NCBI GenBank assembly: GCA_965224515.1
Contig: OZ245051.1
Span: forward strand, 3,410,001-3,474,000
DNA length: 64,000 nt
Direction of reading: 5' to 3'
Origin: Sedimenticola_A sp040506425
GTDB lineage: Bacteria; Pseudomonadota; Gammaproteobacteria; Chromatiales; Chromatiaceae
Shown here piece by piece: positions 17,707-27,112 of the stretch (position 1 is its first letter; every line of letters starts with the position of its first letter). The notes beneath the pieces were generated by a model. The model made no database searches and had not been told where the DNA came from. It was given only the letters and a program-made list of their open reading frames with translations. Made by a program: the position numbers and the translations under genes.

Positions 17707-19165
17707 CCACACCCTGATGATCCAGGGCACCACTTCGGATGCAGGCAAGAGTACCCTGGTAGCCGCACTCTGCAGGGTCTACAAAAGAAAAGGTCTCGAT
17801 GTAGCCCCGTTCAAACCCCAGAACATGGCTCTCAACAGCGCCGTGACACCGGGTGGTGGCGAGATCGGCCGGGCCCAGGCTGTACAGGCCCAGGCTGCTG
17901 GGCTGCCGCCCCACGTGGATATGAACCCGGTGCTGCTCAAGCCAAATACCGACACCGGTTGCCAGGTGATCGTCCAGGGACAGGCGGTTGAAAACAACAT
18001 GGAGGCCTGGGGATACCACGCCTACAAGTCCACGGTCATGCCCTCTGTGATGGACTCCTATCAACGTCTCGGCAGTCAGTATGAGCACATTCTGGTGGAG
18101 GGGGCCGGCAGCCCTGCAGAGATCAACCTGCGGGAAGGGGATGTTGCCAATATGGGCTTTGCCGAGGCCGCCGACTGCCCTGTACTGCTGGTGGCGGACA
18201 TTGACAAAGGGGGCGTCTTTGCCCACCTCGTCGGCACCCTTGAACTGCTGGAACCATCAGAGCAAAACCGTATCAAGGGATTCATCATCAACCGTTTCCG
18301 AGGTGACTTGGGCATCCTGCAGCCCGGACTGGACTGGTTGGAGGAGCGTACCGGCAAGCCTGTACTGGGTGTACTGCCCTACCTTCGCAACCTGCACCTC
18401 GAGGCAGAGGACGGACTGGCGAGAGGGGTAGAGACAGAACCCGGAGCAGATGCCCTGAAGGTGGTGGTGCCGGTATTCCCGCGCATCAGCAACCACACCG
18501 ATCTGGATCCCCTGAAGCTCCATCCCAGGGTCGATCTCTCCTTCGTTGGCGAAGGTCAGCCGCTGCCCGCGGCAGACCTCATCATTCTGCCTGGCTCCAA
18601 GAGTGTGCGCCCCGACCTTCAGTGGCTGCGCGAACAGCAGTGGGACGAAGCGATAGAACAGCACCTGCGCTACGGCGGCAAGGTACTGGGTATCTGCGGG
18701 GGCTTCCAGATGCTGGGGAAGCTTATCCATGACCCGGACGGCGTTGAAGGCACGGCGGGAAGCAGCAACGGGCTGGGCCACCTGGAGATGGTGACTACCC
18801 TGGAAGCAGAGAAACAGCTGGTGCAGGTTACCGGCACCCTGACCCTGGGGGATGCAGCCGTCTCGGGGTACGAGATTCACATGGGAGTAAGCAGAGGCGA
18901 AGCCCTGGGCAAATCGCTGGTCAACCTATCCGGTCGAACCGATGGCGCAATCTCGCCTGATGACAAGGTCGCCGGCACCTATCTACATGGTATTTTCGAG
19001 TCCCAGGCTGGCTGCGACTCACTCTTGCAGTGGGCAAGCCTGTCCCAGGCCTGCACCCCCGACTACAACGCACTGCGCGAACGGGAGATCGACCGTCTTG
19101 CTGATGCTGCACAAGAGCACCTCGACATAGATCGGATAGTGAGCATCAGCCGGTCGCCTGCCTGA
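17699..19165 (+). CDS. cobQ: Cobyric acid synthase
   Basis: It amidates four side chains of adenosylcobyrinic acid a,c-diamide, using glutamine and ATP. The 488-residue protein has an N-terminal DTB-synthetase-like P-loop (IQGTTSDAGKSTLVAAL), then PFKPQNMALNSAVT, MNPVLLKPNTDTGCQVI, VEGAGSPAEINLR and DIDKGGVFAHLVGTLEL. The C-terminal glutamine-amidotransferase part has ILPGSKSVRPDL, ICGGFQMLG (nucleophile Cys) and a late TYLHGIF (His). It is the last gene of the operon. Confidence 0.95.
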   Translation: MTSHTLMIQGTTSDAGKSTLVAALCRVYKRKGLDVAPFKPQNMALNSAVTPGGGEIGRAQAVQAQAAGLPPHVDMNPVLLKPNTDTGCQVIVQGQAVENNMEAWGYHAYKSTVMPSVMDSYQRLGSQYEHILVEGAGSPAEINLREGDVANMGFAEAADCPVLLVADIDKGGVFAHLVGTLELLEPSEQNRIKGFIINRFRGDLGILQPGLDWLEERTGKPVLGVLPYLRNLHLEAEDGLARGVETEPGADALKVVVPVFPRISNHTDLDPLKLHPRVDLSFVGEGQPLPAADLIILPGSKSVRPDLQWLREQQWDEAIEQHLRYGGKVLGICGGFQMLGKLIHDPDGVEGTAGSSNGLGHLEMVTTLEAEKQLVQVTGTLTLGDAAVSGYEIHMGVSRGEALGKSLVNLSGRTDGAISPDDKVAGTYLHGIFESQAGCDSLLQWASLSQACTPDYNALREREIDRLADAAQEHLDIDRIVSISRSPA

Positions 19166-19256
19166 TCGGGGCAATTGAACACTCTGCCGGTTTTTTGCAC
19201 ATTGGCGAAAAAGAGTCATAATTCATCCAATACGCACTAGATGGGATATTGAAGCA

Positions 19257-20210
19257 ATGCGTCTCCATTTACGGCCCTGGATCACCGCCTGTCCGACACT
19301 TGGATTGTTGCTGATGCTTTCATTGCCGGCATCCTCAAATGAGCAAGGCACTCCTGTTCAATTGAAAGAGAAAGCCCCGTTCGAGAGGCTTGTTGACACC
19401 CTTGCCACGGCAGATGCAGCACAACGCCAGGACTTTGCCTGGATTGCACTGTCCGAGATTGCCCACGCCTATGAACTGGAGCTTATGGAGAGCAAGCAGG
19501 AGACGCTCTCTTCCGAAAAACGGCTGCGAAAACTCATACGCTGGAGAAAAGGTATACGGGGGTTTATCGAACAGCTGCACGCGCTAATCGAACGCCTACC
19601 CACCCTGACAGAAATCGAGATACAGCCCGCCGCCGCCGGACCATCAATTCTCTTCATCGGTAACAACCCGGTGGTATTGAGCGGTCCCGAAAACGGCATG
19701 GCTAAATTCATGGAGCGGCGCATCATCGACAGTTACTGCTCATTGTATGACTGCAGCGCATTGGATGAGCAACCCGAGCCTCAACCGGATGATGAGCAGC
19801 AGTTGGTGGGCAGGGGAAAATGGATATTCGAACACCACCGGCAGGCACGTTACGAAACCCCGGACAACCTGGTCTTTGTATTCAGTGACCTGGCTGAGCG
19901 CAGTAAGAAACAGGAAGCCTGCGACAGGATCGCTGAGGAGCTTAGAATGCTCGCTTCGGCCATTCGCCGGGCGAAACGGGCCGGTTATCCAATCGACTGG
20001 TCGAGCCTTGTAATTGAACCGCTCAACGGCAACAGCAAGTCCCATGTTCTGTTGAATACGAATGGAGACTATCTGCAGCTTGAGCTCCCCAGCTTGCTGG
20101 GTGGCGAACTCCTCGATGAGGAGACTGTGCACTGGACAAGAAAGAAGAGCAATGGGGAGAGCGCACCTGAGACCGTCATCGATATGAAACGGATCCTCAA
20201 CCTGACCTGA
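19257..20210 (+). CDS. Exported protein of unknown function
   Basis: This 317-residue protein has an N-terminal signal sequence (ACPTLGLLLMLSLPASS). A helical charged region (about residues 35-115) follows, then a globular half with SILFIGNNPVVLSGPENG, MERRIIDSYCSLYDCSAL (two close cysteines) and a C-terminal WSSLVIEPLNGNSKSHVLLNTNGDYLQLELPSLLGG. No family comes to mind. The 91-bp gap after cobQ suggests a separate unit. Confidence 0.75.
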   Translation: MRLHLRPWITACPTLGLLLMLSLPASSNEQGTPVQLKEKAPFERLVDTLATADAAQRQDFAWIALSEIAHAYELELMESKQETLSSEKRLRKLIRWRKGIRGFIEQLHALIERLPTLTEIEIQPAAAGPSILFIGNNPVVLSGPENGMAKFMERRIIDSYCSLYDCSALDEQPEPQPDDEQQLVGRGKWIFEHHRQARYETPDNLVFVFSDLAERSKKQEACDRIAEELRMLASAIRRAKRAGYPIDWSSLVIEPLNGNSKSHVLLNTNGDYLQLELPSLLGGELLDEETVHWTRKKSNGESAPETVIDMKRILNLT

Positions 20211-20217
20211 GCAGCCC

Positions 20218-20484
20218 CTAGAGATTGTACTTTTTGTGAATTGCGTGCCTCACCGGGCAACTGCACACCTGGTGTTGTCCCAGGTCAGAACTGTAGGCGC
20301 AACCTACCTTCTCCTTGCAGACAAAGATCCGGGAAACGCCCCTTTCATCTTTCCCCACATCACACAGTGTGTGCCTGCAATCATGGAGACAGGCATAATT
20401 GGAGAAACACCTGTCAGCATCGTCGAGAATCTCTTGGGATATCTGGTAATGAGGGCATGCGCCCCCGCCTGTCAGGCTTTCCAT
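20218..20484 (-). CDS. Small cysteine-rich protein
   Basis: This 88-residue protein has nine cysteines (ACPHYQ, DRCFSNYACLHDCRHTLC, FVCKEKVGCAY, VCSCPVRHA), suggesting metal or Fe-S binding. No signal peptide is present. GAGA precedes the ATG. The many Cys and normal codon use favour a real gene. The family is unrecognised. It is convergent with the exported-protein gene at 19257. Confidence 0.6.
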   Translation of the reverse strand: MESLTGGGACPHYQISQEILDDADRCFSNYACLHDCRHTLCDVGKDERGVSRIFVCKEKVGCAYSSDLGQHQVCSCPVRHAIHKKYNL

Positions 20485-20635
20485 TTTCTCTTCTGTCCCT
20501 GGTTTAACCGATATTGCCGGACATTATAGAACACAAGTGATTAAATATTCGTGACCTCTCCTTCAGACTGGTTAAAGAAATCGTGTTCAGATACCGACAT
20601 AGTATTATGAACCCATTCAGATGGCGGGGAGAGCC

Positions 20636-21100
20636 ATGCGCAATATCATAATCGCCCTACTCTTCAGTCTCAGCCTGCCTGCCGCCGGAGCACCACCGGT
20701 ACCGGCAGAACAGGACCAGGCCGGCGGTGCAGCCTGCGTTATGGCCAAGTGGCAGGGTAATACCCTTGACTACGTGCTGGTCCATGGAAAAAAACACCCT
20801 CTGATTGCCCAGGAAGAGGGTGAGAAAATCCTCAGGGAGAAGGGTTATTCCAACTACAAGGCCAACGTTGACATCCTGCATCACCAGGCAACGAGCAACC
20901 TGACACACGCCTATGTGATCGTGGTCAAAACCACTTACAAAACCCGCCGTAACAGAGATCGCACCAGTTATGGCTGCGGCTTCAGCTACGCCCACTTCGA
21001 CCATGCCCTTCAGATGGCCTTATGGGATCTCCAGGCATTCTCGTGGGGCTGGAACAATGAAAAACACGGCTACGAGATCGTTGAGCAGTTGCGTTATTGA
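20636..21100 (+). CDS. Small exported protein of unknown function
   Basis: It has a signal peptide MRNIIIALLFSLSLPAAGA. I therefore start at 20636, five codons after an earlier in-frame start at 20621, because GGGGAGAG lies just before it. The mature part has ACVMAKWQGNTLDYVLVHGKKHPLIAQEEGE and a C-terminal SYGCGFSYAHFDHALQMALWDLQ. The two cysteines could form a disulfide. The function is unknown. Confidence 0.72.
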   Translation: MRNIIIALLFSLSLPAAGAPPVPAEQDQAGGAACVMAKWQGNTLDYVLVHGKKHPLIAQEEGEKILREKGYSNYKANVDILHHQATSNLTHAYVIVVKTTYKTRRNRDRTSYGCGFSYAHFDHALQMALWDLQAFSWGWNNEKHGYEIVEQLRY

Positions 21101-21196
21101 GTGGTTGCACCACCGGATAACACCACTCTCGAATTAACCCGGAGCAGGATCGGCCGGCGGTTTGCTTAGCGGTTAACAGTTCACCGGTTTCCGGTT

Positions 21197-23143
21197 CTAC
21201 TGCAGGTTCTCCGGCAGCTCAATTAAAAATCGGCTTCCCCTTCCAGGCACTGACTCAACACTGAGACTGCCACCGTGCTCGTCCACCACGATGAAGTAAG
21301 ATATAGAGAGCCCCAGGCCGGTACCGTCTCCCACATCCTTGGTCGTATAGAAGGGTTCAAATATCCGTTTGCTAACCGCTTCTTCCATACCCGGACCGTT
21401 GTCTTCAACCTCTATGCAGATCAGACCATCCCGTTTAAAGGTCCGCACATCTATGACTGGTGATTCGGTTGGAATGTCCGACGCATAGAAAGCATGAGCG
21501 GCATTTCTGAACAGGTTCAACAGCACCTGCTGAATTTCAGAAGCGATACATGAAATCCTTGGGATGGATTTATCGTAATCTCTCCTGATCGTGATGTGGT
21601 GGAAATCAAACCGCTTTTTCAAACTATAATCGACCTCGGCCAGGGCGAGCGTCTCCTCAACGATATCGTTGACTGACGCAGCCTGTTTTGTCTCATCCGT
21701 CTTGCGTGAAAACATCAACATGTTATTCACGATCCTGGCCGCGCGTTCTCCCGAATCGGTTATTCTGCGAAGGAACTCATCTATGCCTCTCTTATCCATG
21801 TAAGCCTGAACTTTTTCAAGGTCAACCCCTGTTTCATTGGCAACCCCCTGATTCATCTCCAGGTCGGGGGATAATCGACGCTGTACATTCTGCACACCCT
21901 GTAAAACGCCGCCCAGGGGGTTGTTCAGCTCATGGGCCATACCGGCAGCCAGACCACCGACAGACATCATCTTTTCGGTCTGCATCATCAATCCCTGCAT
22001 CCGTTTCCAGTCGGTAATATCGGAGTTGAACCCGACAAAGCGCAAAGGCGTACCGTCATAGTCAAACAACGCTTTTCCCCGTCCGGTAATCCAGCGCCAC
22101 TCACCCGACTTGGCCCGCATACGGAAGGTGCTCTCGTAAACGCCTTCTCCCTTGGTGGCAAGGTAATCATTGACGTTTTTCATAGCCTGTTCTGCATCAT
22201 CCGGGTGCAAAAGCCCTGACCAGCACTCGATCGTATCGGGGAGTTCGCCCTCCTCGTAACCCAGCATGGTCTCAAAGCGCGTCGAGTGAATCACTTCGTC
22301 TGTCTGCAGGTTCCAATCCCACAGACCGTTATTGGTGCCGTCAATCGCCAGTTGAAAACGCTCCTTTTCCCTTTCCAGTGATTGATGCTGCTCCTCCAGT
22401 TCTACTCTCGAATTCCTGATTGCTGAGATCATCTTGTTCATCGTATGTGCAAGGATCGAGATCTCCTTCGGACCTTGCCGTGGAACCGGGTCAATGGGTA
22501 TACCATCTGCATCGATGTTATTGATGGTGCTGGCGATATCAGACAGGGGCGTGAGAATGAAGAGGCGAATGGTTATAAACAGCGACAGGATGAGCAGCAG
22601 GGAGATGGCTATTGTGTTTACCGAGGTGCCGACAATAATTTCATTCAGCTCCTTGTTCATTGCATCGTCGGTGATATAGATACTGACAGTGCCAAGGCTG
22701 GTTCCGGATGGGTCGGTTATTTCATGCCTATCCGAGTAAAAACACTGTGCCAGCTGCCTCTTCTGCCCATCGTCATCCGGGTCAAAATCCACTATCCCCC
22801 CTTCTGCATCCCGGATTTTCCCACTGACGTAGGCGTCTCTGCCGACAACCTTTCCCATATTGTAATCTTCCACCACAATGGCAAAGTTGTTGCTGTGCTC
22901 CATCTCGGTAAAAACAAGATTGTCGTACTCATTGACTGCATATGCCATGATCAGACTGGCAACATTCTTTTCCAATGAGACAATACTCTGCCGCGAGCTG
23001 AGCTTCATCTCCTCGATGATTTTCTGCTTTGTAGTGGCATAGGTGAATGCCGAGTGCAGAGACATGATCAAGACAACCGTCGAGACTATTACAATCCCGA
23101 GCCAAATGTAGATCGATTGCCTTGAGGTGGGAAAATTCGGCAT
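21197..23143 (-). CDS. PAS sensor histidine kinase with periplasmic domain
   Basis: This 648-residue inner-membrane kinase has TM1 at about 13-33, a periplasmic sensor of about 135 residues, TM2 at about 170-195 (TIAISLLLILSLFITIRLFIL), then HAMP, then PAS/PAC (FQLAIDGTNNGLWDWNLQTDEV ... FVGFNSDITDWKR). The transmitter has an H-box GLAAGMAHELNNPLGG, N-box QQVLLNLFRNAAHAF, G1 VEDNGPGM and G2 GTGLGLSISYF. It has no receiver domain and no adjacent response regulator. The periplasmic binding-protein gene lies 13 bp upstream in the same direction, so the two probably form one sensing system. Confidence 0.92.
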   Translation of the reverse strand: MPNFPTSRQSIYIWLGIVIVSTVVLIMSLHSAFTYATTKQKIIEEMKLSSRQSIVSLEKNVASLIMAYAVNEYDNLVFTEMEHSNNFAIVVEDYNMGKVVGRDAYVSGKIRDAEGGIVDFDPDDDGQKRQLAQCFYSDRHEITDPSGTSLGTVSIYITDDAMNKELNEIIVGTSVNTIAISLLLILSLFITIRLFILTPLSDIASTINNIDADGIPIDPVPRQGPKEISILAHTMNKMISAIRNSRVELEEQHQSLEREKERFQLAIDGTNNGLWDWNLQTDEVIHSTRFETMLGYEEGELPDTIECWSGLLHPDDAEQAMKNVNDYLATKGEGVYESTFRMRAKSGEWRWITGRGKALFDYDGTPLRFVGFNSDITDWKRMQGLMMQTEKMMSVGGLAAGMAHELNNPLGGVLQGVQNVQRRLSPDLEMNQGVANETGVDLEKVQAYMDKRGIDEFLRRITDSGERAARIVNNMLMFSRKTDETKQAASVNDIVEETLALAEVDYSLKKRFDFHHITIRRDYDKSIPRISCIASEIQQVLLNLFRNAAHAFYASDIPTESPVIDVRTFKRDGLICIEVEDNGPGMEEAVSKRIFEPFYTTKDVGDGTGLGLSISYFIVVDEHGGSLSVESVPGRGSRFLIELPENLQ

Positions 23144-23156
23144 TCGTATCAGTCTG

Positions 23157-24191
23157 TCATTCCTCTATGCCCAGAACGTTTCTTTTTATTACCGGCAGCA
23201 TCTCTTCAATGTTCTCGGTAGAGATTGCAAGAATCGGTAACTGCCTGTCCTTCTCAACCGCCTTGCCATTTAGATGCCTATCCATCGCTATAACGGCTTC
23301 CTGTCCCATCAGGTAAGGCTGTTGCATTGCTGAACCCACCAGAACACCTTTGGGAATAAGATCCAGAAACACAGGTTCTGCATCAAAGGTAATCAACAGG
23401 ACATGATCTTTTTTACCCGCATCGGTAATGGCGTCCAATGCACCCTGGAACCGATCCGATCCCTGCAGCCAGATGGCACGCAGATCAGGGGTACTTTTGA
23501 TGATCTCGGTGCTCAGGTCGTACGTCTCCTGGTAGGAAAAATCAACCTGCTGCTTTATGCCTGCACCTTTAACACCCGCCTCACGCATCGCCCGCATGAA
23601 GCCTGCCGTTCGTGCCTGGCCGTTTGCCCTTTTCTGGGGGATTGCGACGATACCGACCCTGCCGTCATCCCAACCAAGTTCCTGCAGCCTCTTGACCAGG
23701 ACTTTTCCTATCTTGTATGCGCCGTCCATGTTGTCTGAAGAGATATAGGAGACGTAATCACCACCGTCTGTACCTATGTCAGATATGACCACGGGAATAC
23801 CTGCCGCCTTGGCCAGCTTGAGGATAGTGACGCAGGCCGATGAGTTGGTGGGAGAGACGATGATTCCCGACACCTTCTCCCTGATCGCCTTTGCGACAAA
23901 CTCCAACTCGCTTTTAGCACTGTTTTCAGCACTGTAGGTAACTACATCATAGCCCAGGCCTTGGGCTGAGGAGTTGATGCCTCGATGCATGATATCCCAG
24001 AAAGGAATTCGCAGGTCCGAAACGATATAGGCCAGCCTCTTGTTGGTTTGCATTTCGGATGTTGCAGATGCTCCGGAACCTTCACCGGCCACACTCACTG
24101 TGCCGAGGGTAAAACCGGCCAACAGGGTCGCTACAACCAACAACAGGGTGAAATGTATTTTATGCAGAATGTTCAAGGAGGGAGTAAACAT
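23157..24191 (-). CDS. Periplasmic sugar-type binding protein, likely sensor partner of the kinase
   Basis: This protein of about 344 residues is a type I periplasmic binding protein (Peripla_BP_4, ribose-binding/LuxP-like). A signal segment is followed by RLAYIVSDLRIPFWDIMHRGINSSAQGLGYDVVTY, VSGIIVSPTNSSACVTILKLAKAAGIPVVISDIGTDGG, GRVGIVAIPQ and WLQGSDRFQGALDAITDAGKKD. I start at ATG 24191 (MFTPSLNIL) behind GGTGAAAC. No ABC permease or ATPase is adjacent, only the histidine kinase, as in LuxPQ or similar systems. Confidence 0.85.
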   Translation of the reverse strand: MFTPSLNILHKIHFTLLLVVATLLAGFTLGTVSVAGEGSGASATSEMQTNKRLAYIVSDLRIPFWDIMHRGINSSAQGLGYDVVTYSAENSAKSELEFVAKAIREKVSGIIVSPTNSSACVTILKLAKAAGIPVVISDIGTDGGDYVSYISSDNMDGAYKIGKVLVKRLQELGWDDGRVGIVAIPQKRANGQARTAGFMRAMREAGVKGAGIKQQVDFSYQETYDLSTEIIKSTPDLRAIWLQGSDRFQGALDAITDAGKKDHVLLITFDAEPVFLDLIPKGVLVGSAMQQPYLMGQEAVIAMDRHLNGKAVEKDRQLPILAISTENIEEMLPVIKRNVLGIEE

Positions 24192-24508
24192 TGTTTCACC
24201 TATCTGTATCAGGGCCGCCACTGCCAAAATAATGGCGGCCATCCTATATCACCATTAGTTTAAGTATAGTGACTTTGGGATAAATTACAGATCATCTAAC
24301 ATCATGTATTCACTGATTAATTCACATCTCACATCCAGGATCTGACGGACCGGGAAATTAGAGCGGACCTCTCACTCTCAAGTGAAAACATTCAAGGAAT
24401 TTCAGGCACAGCCAGGTAAAAACACAAGGCACTGACAGCGGAGCACTAAAACGGGCTGTTTCAGCCTGGTGGAGGATGAGGGAAATAAGGTAAGGCTCAG
24501 CCAGCCCA

Positions 24509-25513
24509 CTAGGTTCTGTTGAGTGCCCGCTGCAGGCGATTCCACTGGTTTTCATCCCCGGGCAGACCGAACCTGATTGAAGATAACTCTCTGAATATCC
24601 TGGTCAGAACACCCTGGCTGGCGAGGCTGTCGTAGAGCACAGCGGCCCTGGGTGTACGCACCAGTTGAAACAGTTCCGTTCCGCCTGTGGGCTCAAGGCC
24701 GTTGCTTGAGAGAAGTTCTATAAGGCGCAGCTGGGCAGCCTCCACTCTTATGCGGGTATCCCGTTGCCACGGCTCATCGGCAAGCGCCAGGGAGGCAACC
24801 CGGCGTGCGGGACCGCTCACTGCCCATGGACCAACATATTCCCTCAGCCGATTGAGCAGGACCTGGTCTGCCAGTACAAATCCACAGCGAATTCCGGCCA
24901 GTCCGAAGAACTTACCCATGGAACGCAGCACGATCAAACCCTCTCGTGCCGTTTCTGATGCAAGGCTGTTCCCGGGCCGGGCATCGATGAAGGCCTCATC
25001 GGCGATCAGCCACCCTCCCCTGGATGCCAGTCTCTGGTGCCACTCCAGGCACCGGGCTTTATCAATCATATGCCCATCAGGGTTGTTCGGCCTGACGATC
25101 AACAGCACATCCAGCTGATCCAGTGCCTGTTCGATCTCTCCATAACCGAGTTGCACAACATCATGTCCCTGTGACCAGGCCCGGTAGTGTTCAGAATAGG
25201 TGGGGCTCAGGATGCCGACCCGGCTTCTCGCTCTCAGGCCCGGTAGCAGCTGAATCGCCTGTTGAGTGCCGGCGACAGGTAGCAGACTGTTGCAGCGATA
25301 GAATGCTTGCGCTGCCTGTTCGAGCCCATCCTGCTCTTCAGGAAGCGTACGCCAGACAGATGCAGGCATGTCGGGTACAGGCCATCCCCAGGGATTGATA
25401 CCGGTGGACAGATCGAGCCACTCCTCCACCGGTCTCCCGTAAAGCTGGGCCACCTGCCGTATATTTCCACCGTGATCAAGCAAACAACAGGCTCCATGAA
25501 AAAGCGATGACAA
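24509..25513 (-). CDS. cobD: Threonine-phosphate decarboxylase (L-threonine-O-3-phosphate decarboxylase)
   Basis: This PLP enzyme makes (R)-1-amino-2-propanol O-2-phosphate, the linker of the B12 nucleotide loop. Motifs are HGGNIRQVAQLYGRPVEEWLDLSTGINPWGWP, LLPVAGTQQAIQLLP, VRPNNPDGH, IADEAFID (PLP Asp) and VLRSMGKFFGLAGIRCGF (Schiff-base Lys). The frame is open back to an ATG at 25573, but homology begins at LFHGACCLLDHGG. I therefore favour a TTG start at 25513, overlapping cbiB by 38 bp. It is the last gene of the operon. Confidence 0.9.
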   Translation of the reverse strand: MSSLFHGACCLLDHGGNIRQVAQLYGRPVEEWLDLSTGINPWGWPVPDMPASVWRTLPEEQDGLEQAAQAFYRCNSLLPVAGTQQAIQLLPGLRARSRVGILSPTYSEHYRAWSQGHDVVQLGYGEIEQALDQLDVLLIVRPNNPDGHMIDKARCLEWHQRLASRGGWLIADEAFIDARPGNSLASETAREGLIVLRSMGKFFGLAGIRCGFVLADQVLLNRLREYVGPWAVSGPARRVASLALADEPWQRDTRIRVEAAQLRLIELLSSNGLEPTGGTELFQLVRTPRAAVLYDSLASQGVLTRIFRELSSIRFGLPGDENQWNRLQRALNRT

Positions 25514-26372
25514 ACCAGAGAAACATGCTTTTGTGAACAAGGTCCAGGGCACGATGGATATCAGAAGCAACAACCCTGTTGCCGCTGCCGAAGAGTGGCT
25601 TGTCTACCGCTTCACCGTGATAAACCGCTCTGCCACCGAGTTCAACATCCAGGGCACCGGCACCCGCAGTCATTGCCGGACCACCGTTTGGACTTGCAAA
25701 CAGGTGGGCCTGATCGCGCCAGCAGTCCATGGCCAGGGCGTGGTTCCCCATCATGGCATAGCTCAGTGCCGCCAGGCGTGCCGGTATCCAGTTGAGCAGG
25801 TCGTCAAGCTTTGCTGCGAACCAGCCGAAGGTTTCAAAGCGGTCTGTTCTATAACCCCACATCGCATCCAGGGTATTGACCAGCCTGTACAGCACAACAC
25901 CTGGCGCCCCGGCAACAAGGAACCAGAACAGCGCACCGAAAACGGCATCGACACCGTTCTCAAGTACTGATTCAACGGTGGCCCTGGTTACAGCAGTTTC
26001 ATCCATCTCGCCGGATTCACGGCTGACCATCAAGCCGACCCTCTCCCTTGCACCAGGGAGATCTCCCTGCTCAAGCCGGGCAACGACAAGTCGCGCATGC
26101 TGGGCAAGACTTCGGGCACCCAGCGCAAAGTAGAGCAGAACAAGGCCCACCAGTGGACCCCACCAGGCCTCGAGAAGCCAGGCCAGCAGCAACATTGGAA
26201 GTACGGTAATAGATACAGCAACCACACCCAGGAATCTTGTCGCCTCCGGGGTATTCAGCCTTCTCTCCAGCTTTTCTGCCAGGCGACCAAATCCAACCAG
26301 TGGATGCCAGCGCGGAGGCTCGCCCAGCAACTGATCTGCCAGCACGCCGGCAAGCGCTATCAACGCACTCAT
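25476..26372 (-). CDS. cbiB: Adenosylcobinamide-phosphate synthase
   Basis: This 298-residue membrane enzyme attaches the aminopropanol(-phosphate) linker to adenosylcobyric acid. CbiB signatures are ALAGVLADQLLGEPPRWHPLVGFGRLAE, SRESGEMDETAVTRATVESVLENGVDAVFGALFW, YRLVNTLDAMWGYRTDRFETFG and the end region AVYHGEAVDKPLFGSG. Several membrane helices are present. It overlaps cobS by 4 bp. Confidence 0.94.
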   Translation of the reverse strand: MSALIALAGVLADQLLGEPPRWHPLVGFGRLAEKLERRLNTPEATRFLGVVAVSITVLPMLLLAWLLEAWWGPLVGLVLLYFALGARSLAQHARLVVARLEQGDLPGARERVGLMVSRESGEMDETAVTRATVESVLENGVDAVFGALFWFLVAGAPGVVLYRLVNTLDAMWGYRTDRFETFGWFAAKLDDLLNWIPARLAALSYAMMGNHALAMDCWRDQAHLFASPNGGPAMTAGAGALDVELGGRAVYHGEAVDKPLFGSGNRVVASDIHRALDLVHKSMFLWFVIAFSWSLLFA

Positions 26373-27112
26373 AACAGCAGGGCCAGGCTCACCAGTGCAG
26401 CAGCTTCCAGCAGCTCGCAGATGGCACCGGCTGTATCACCTGTTGTCCCGCCGATCCGGTCCATAGACGCCTGCCTGAGAATGGCAAAACACCCCACAAC
26501 AATGGCCAGCAGAGCCAGCACGCTCCAACCGGTAAATAGGGCGCAGAAGAGTGCGCAAGCCAGTAAAACGGTCCGCGCCTGATCCCGGGGCAGATGCGAA
26601 GAGAGGACACTGCCGAGACCGTCAGGCCTCACGTAGGGCATATAACGCAGTGCTGCCACGAGTCCGGCCCGGCCGATTAAAGGTGCAAGCAGCAGTGCGC
26701 TCCAAATGCCCTTGCCAAGCAGCACCTCCAGAGCAGCGAATTTAACCAGCAGCAACAGCACCACGGCGGTAACCGCTATGGGTCCGGCATGAGTGTCCTT
26801 CATGATTTCAAGGGTACGTGCGGAATCCCCCTGGCCACCAATCCAGGCATCGGCACTGTCCGCCAGCCCATCGATGTGCAGGGCGCCTGTTATGCCGACC
26901 CACAGCGCGAGCAGCAGTACAGCCTGCAAGGTGGATGAAGCGCCTTCCAGCAGAAACCATATTATGCTGAGAATCGCACCAATAATCAGGCCGACCAGCG
27001 GGTAGTAGAGCACTGCCCTGCCCTGTACGTTCTCATCCGGCATCTGATCCCCACCCGGCACGGGCAGGCGGGTCAGGAACTGAAGCGCCATCTGGAGTGG
27101 CTGCAGGTTCAT
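26369..27112 (-). CDS. cobS: Adenosylcobinamide-GDP ribazoletransferase (cobalamin synthase)
   Basis: This 247-residue polytopic enzyme joins adenosylcobinamide-GDP and alpha-ribazole. Family motifs are QFLTRLPVPGG, LYYPLVGLIIGAIL, GALHIDGLADSADAWIGG, RTLEIMKDTHAGPIAVTAVVLLLLVKFAAL and GTTGDTAGAICEL. It overlaps its neighbours by 4 bp on each side. Confidence 0.95.
   Translation of the reverse strand: MNLQPLQMALQFLTRLPVPGGDQMPDENVQGRAVLYYPLVGLIIGAILSIIWFLLEGASSTLQAVLLLALWVGITGALHIDGLADSADAWIGGQGDSARTLEIMKDTHAGPIAVTAVVLLLLVKFAALEVLLGKGIWSALLLAPLIGRAGLVAALRYMPYVRPDGLGSVLSSHLPRDQARTVLLACALFCALFTGWSVLALLAIVVGCFAILRQASMDRIGGTTGDTAGAICELLEAAALVSLALLL

Noticed and set aside
24358..24555. A 65-codon minus-strand frame beyond cobD
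   Set aside because: It overlaps the cobD 3' end in another phase and lacks protein-like composition.
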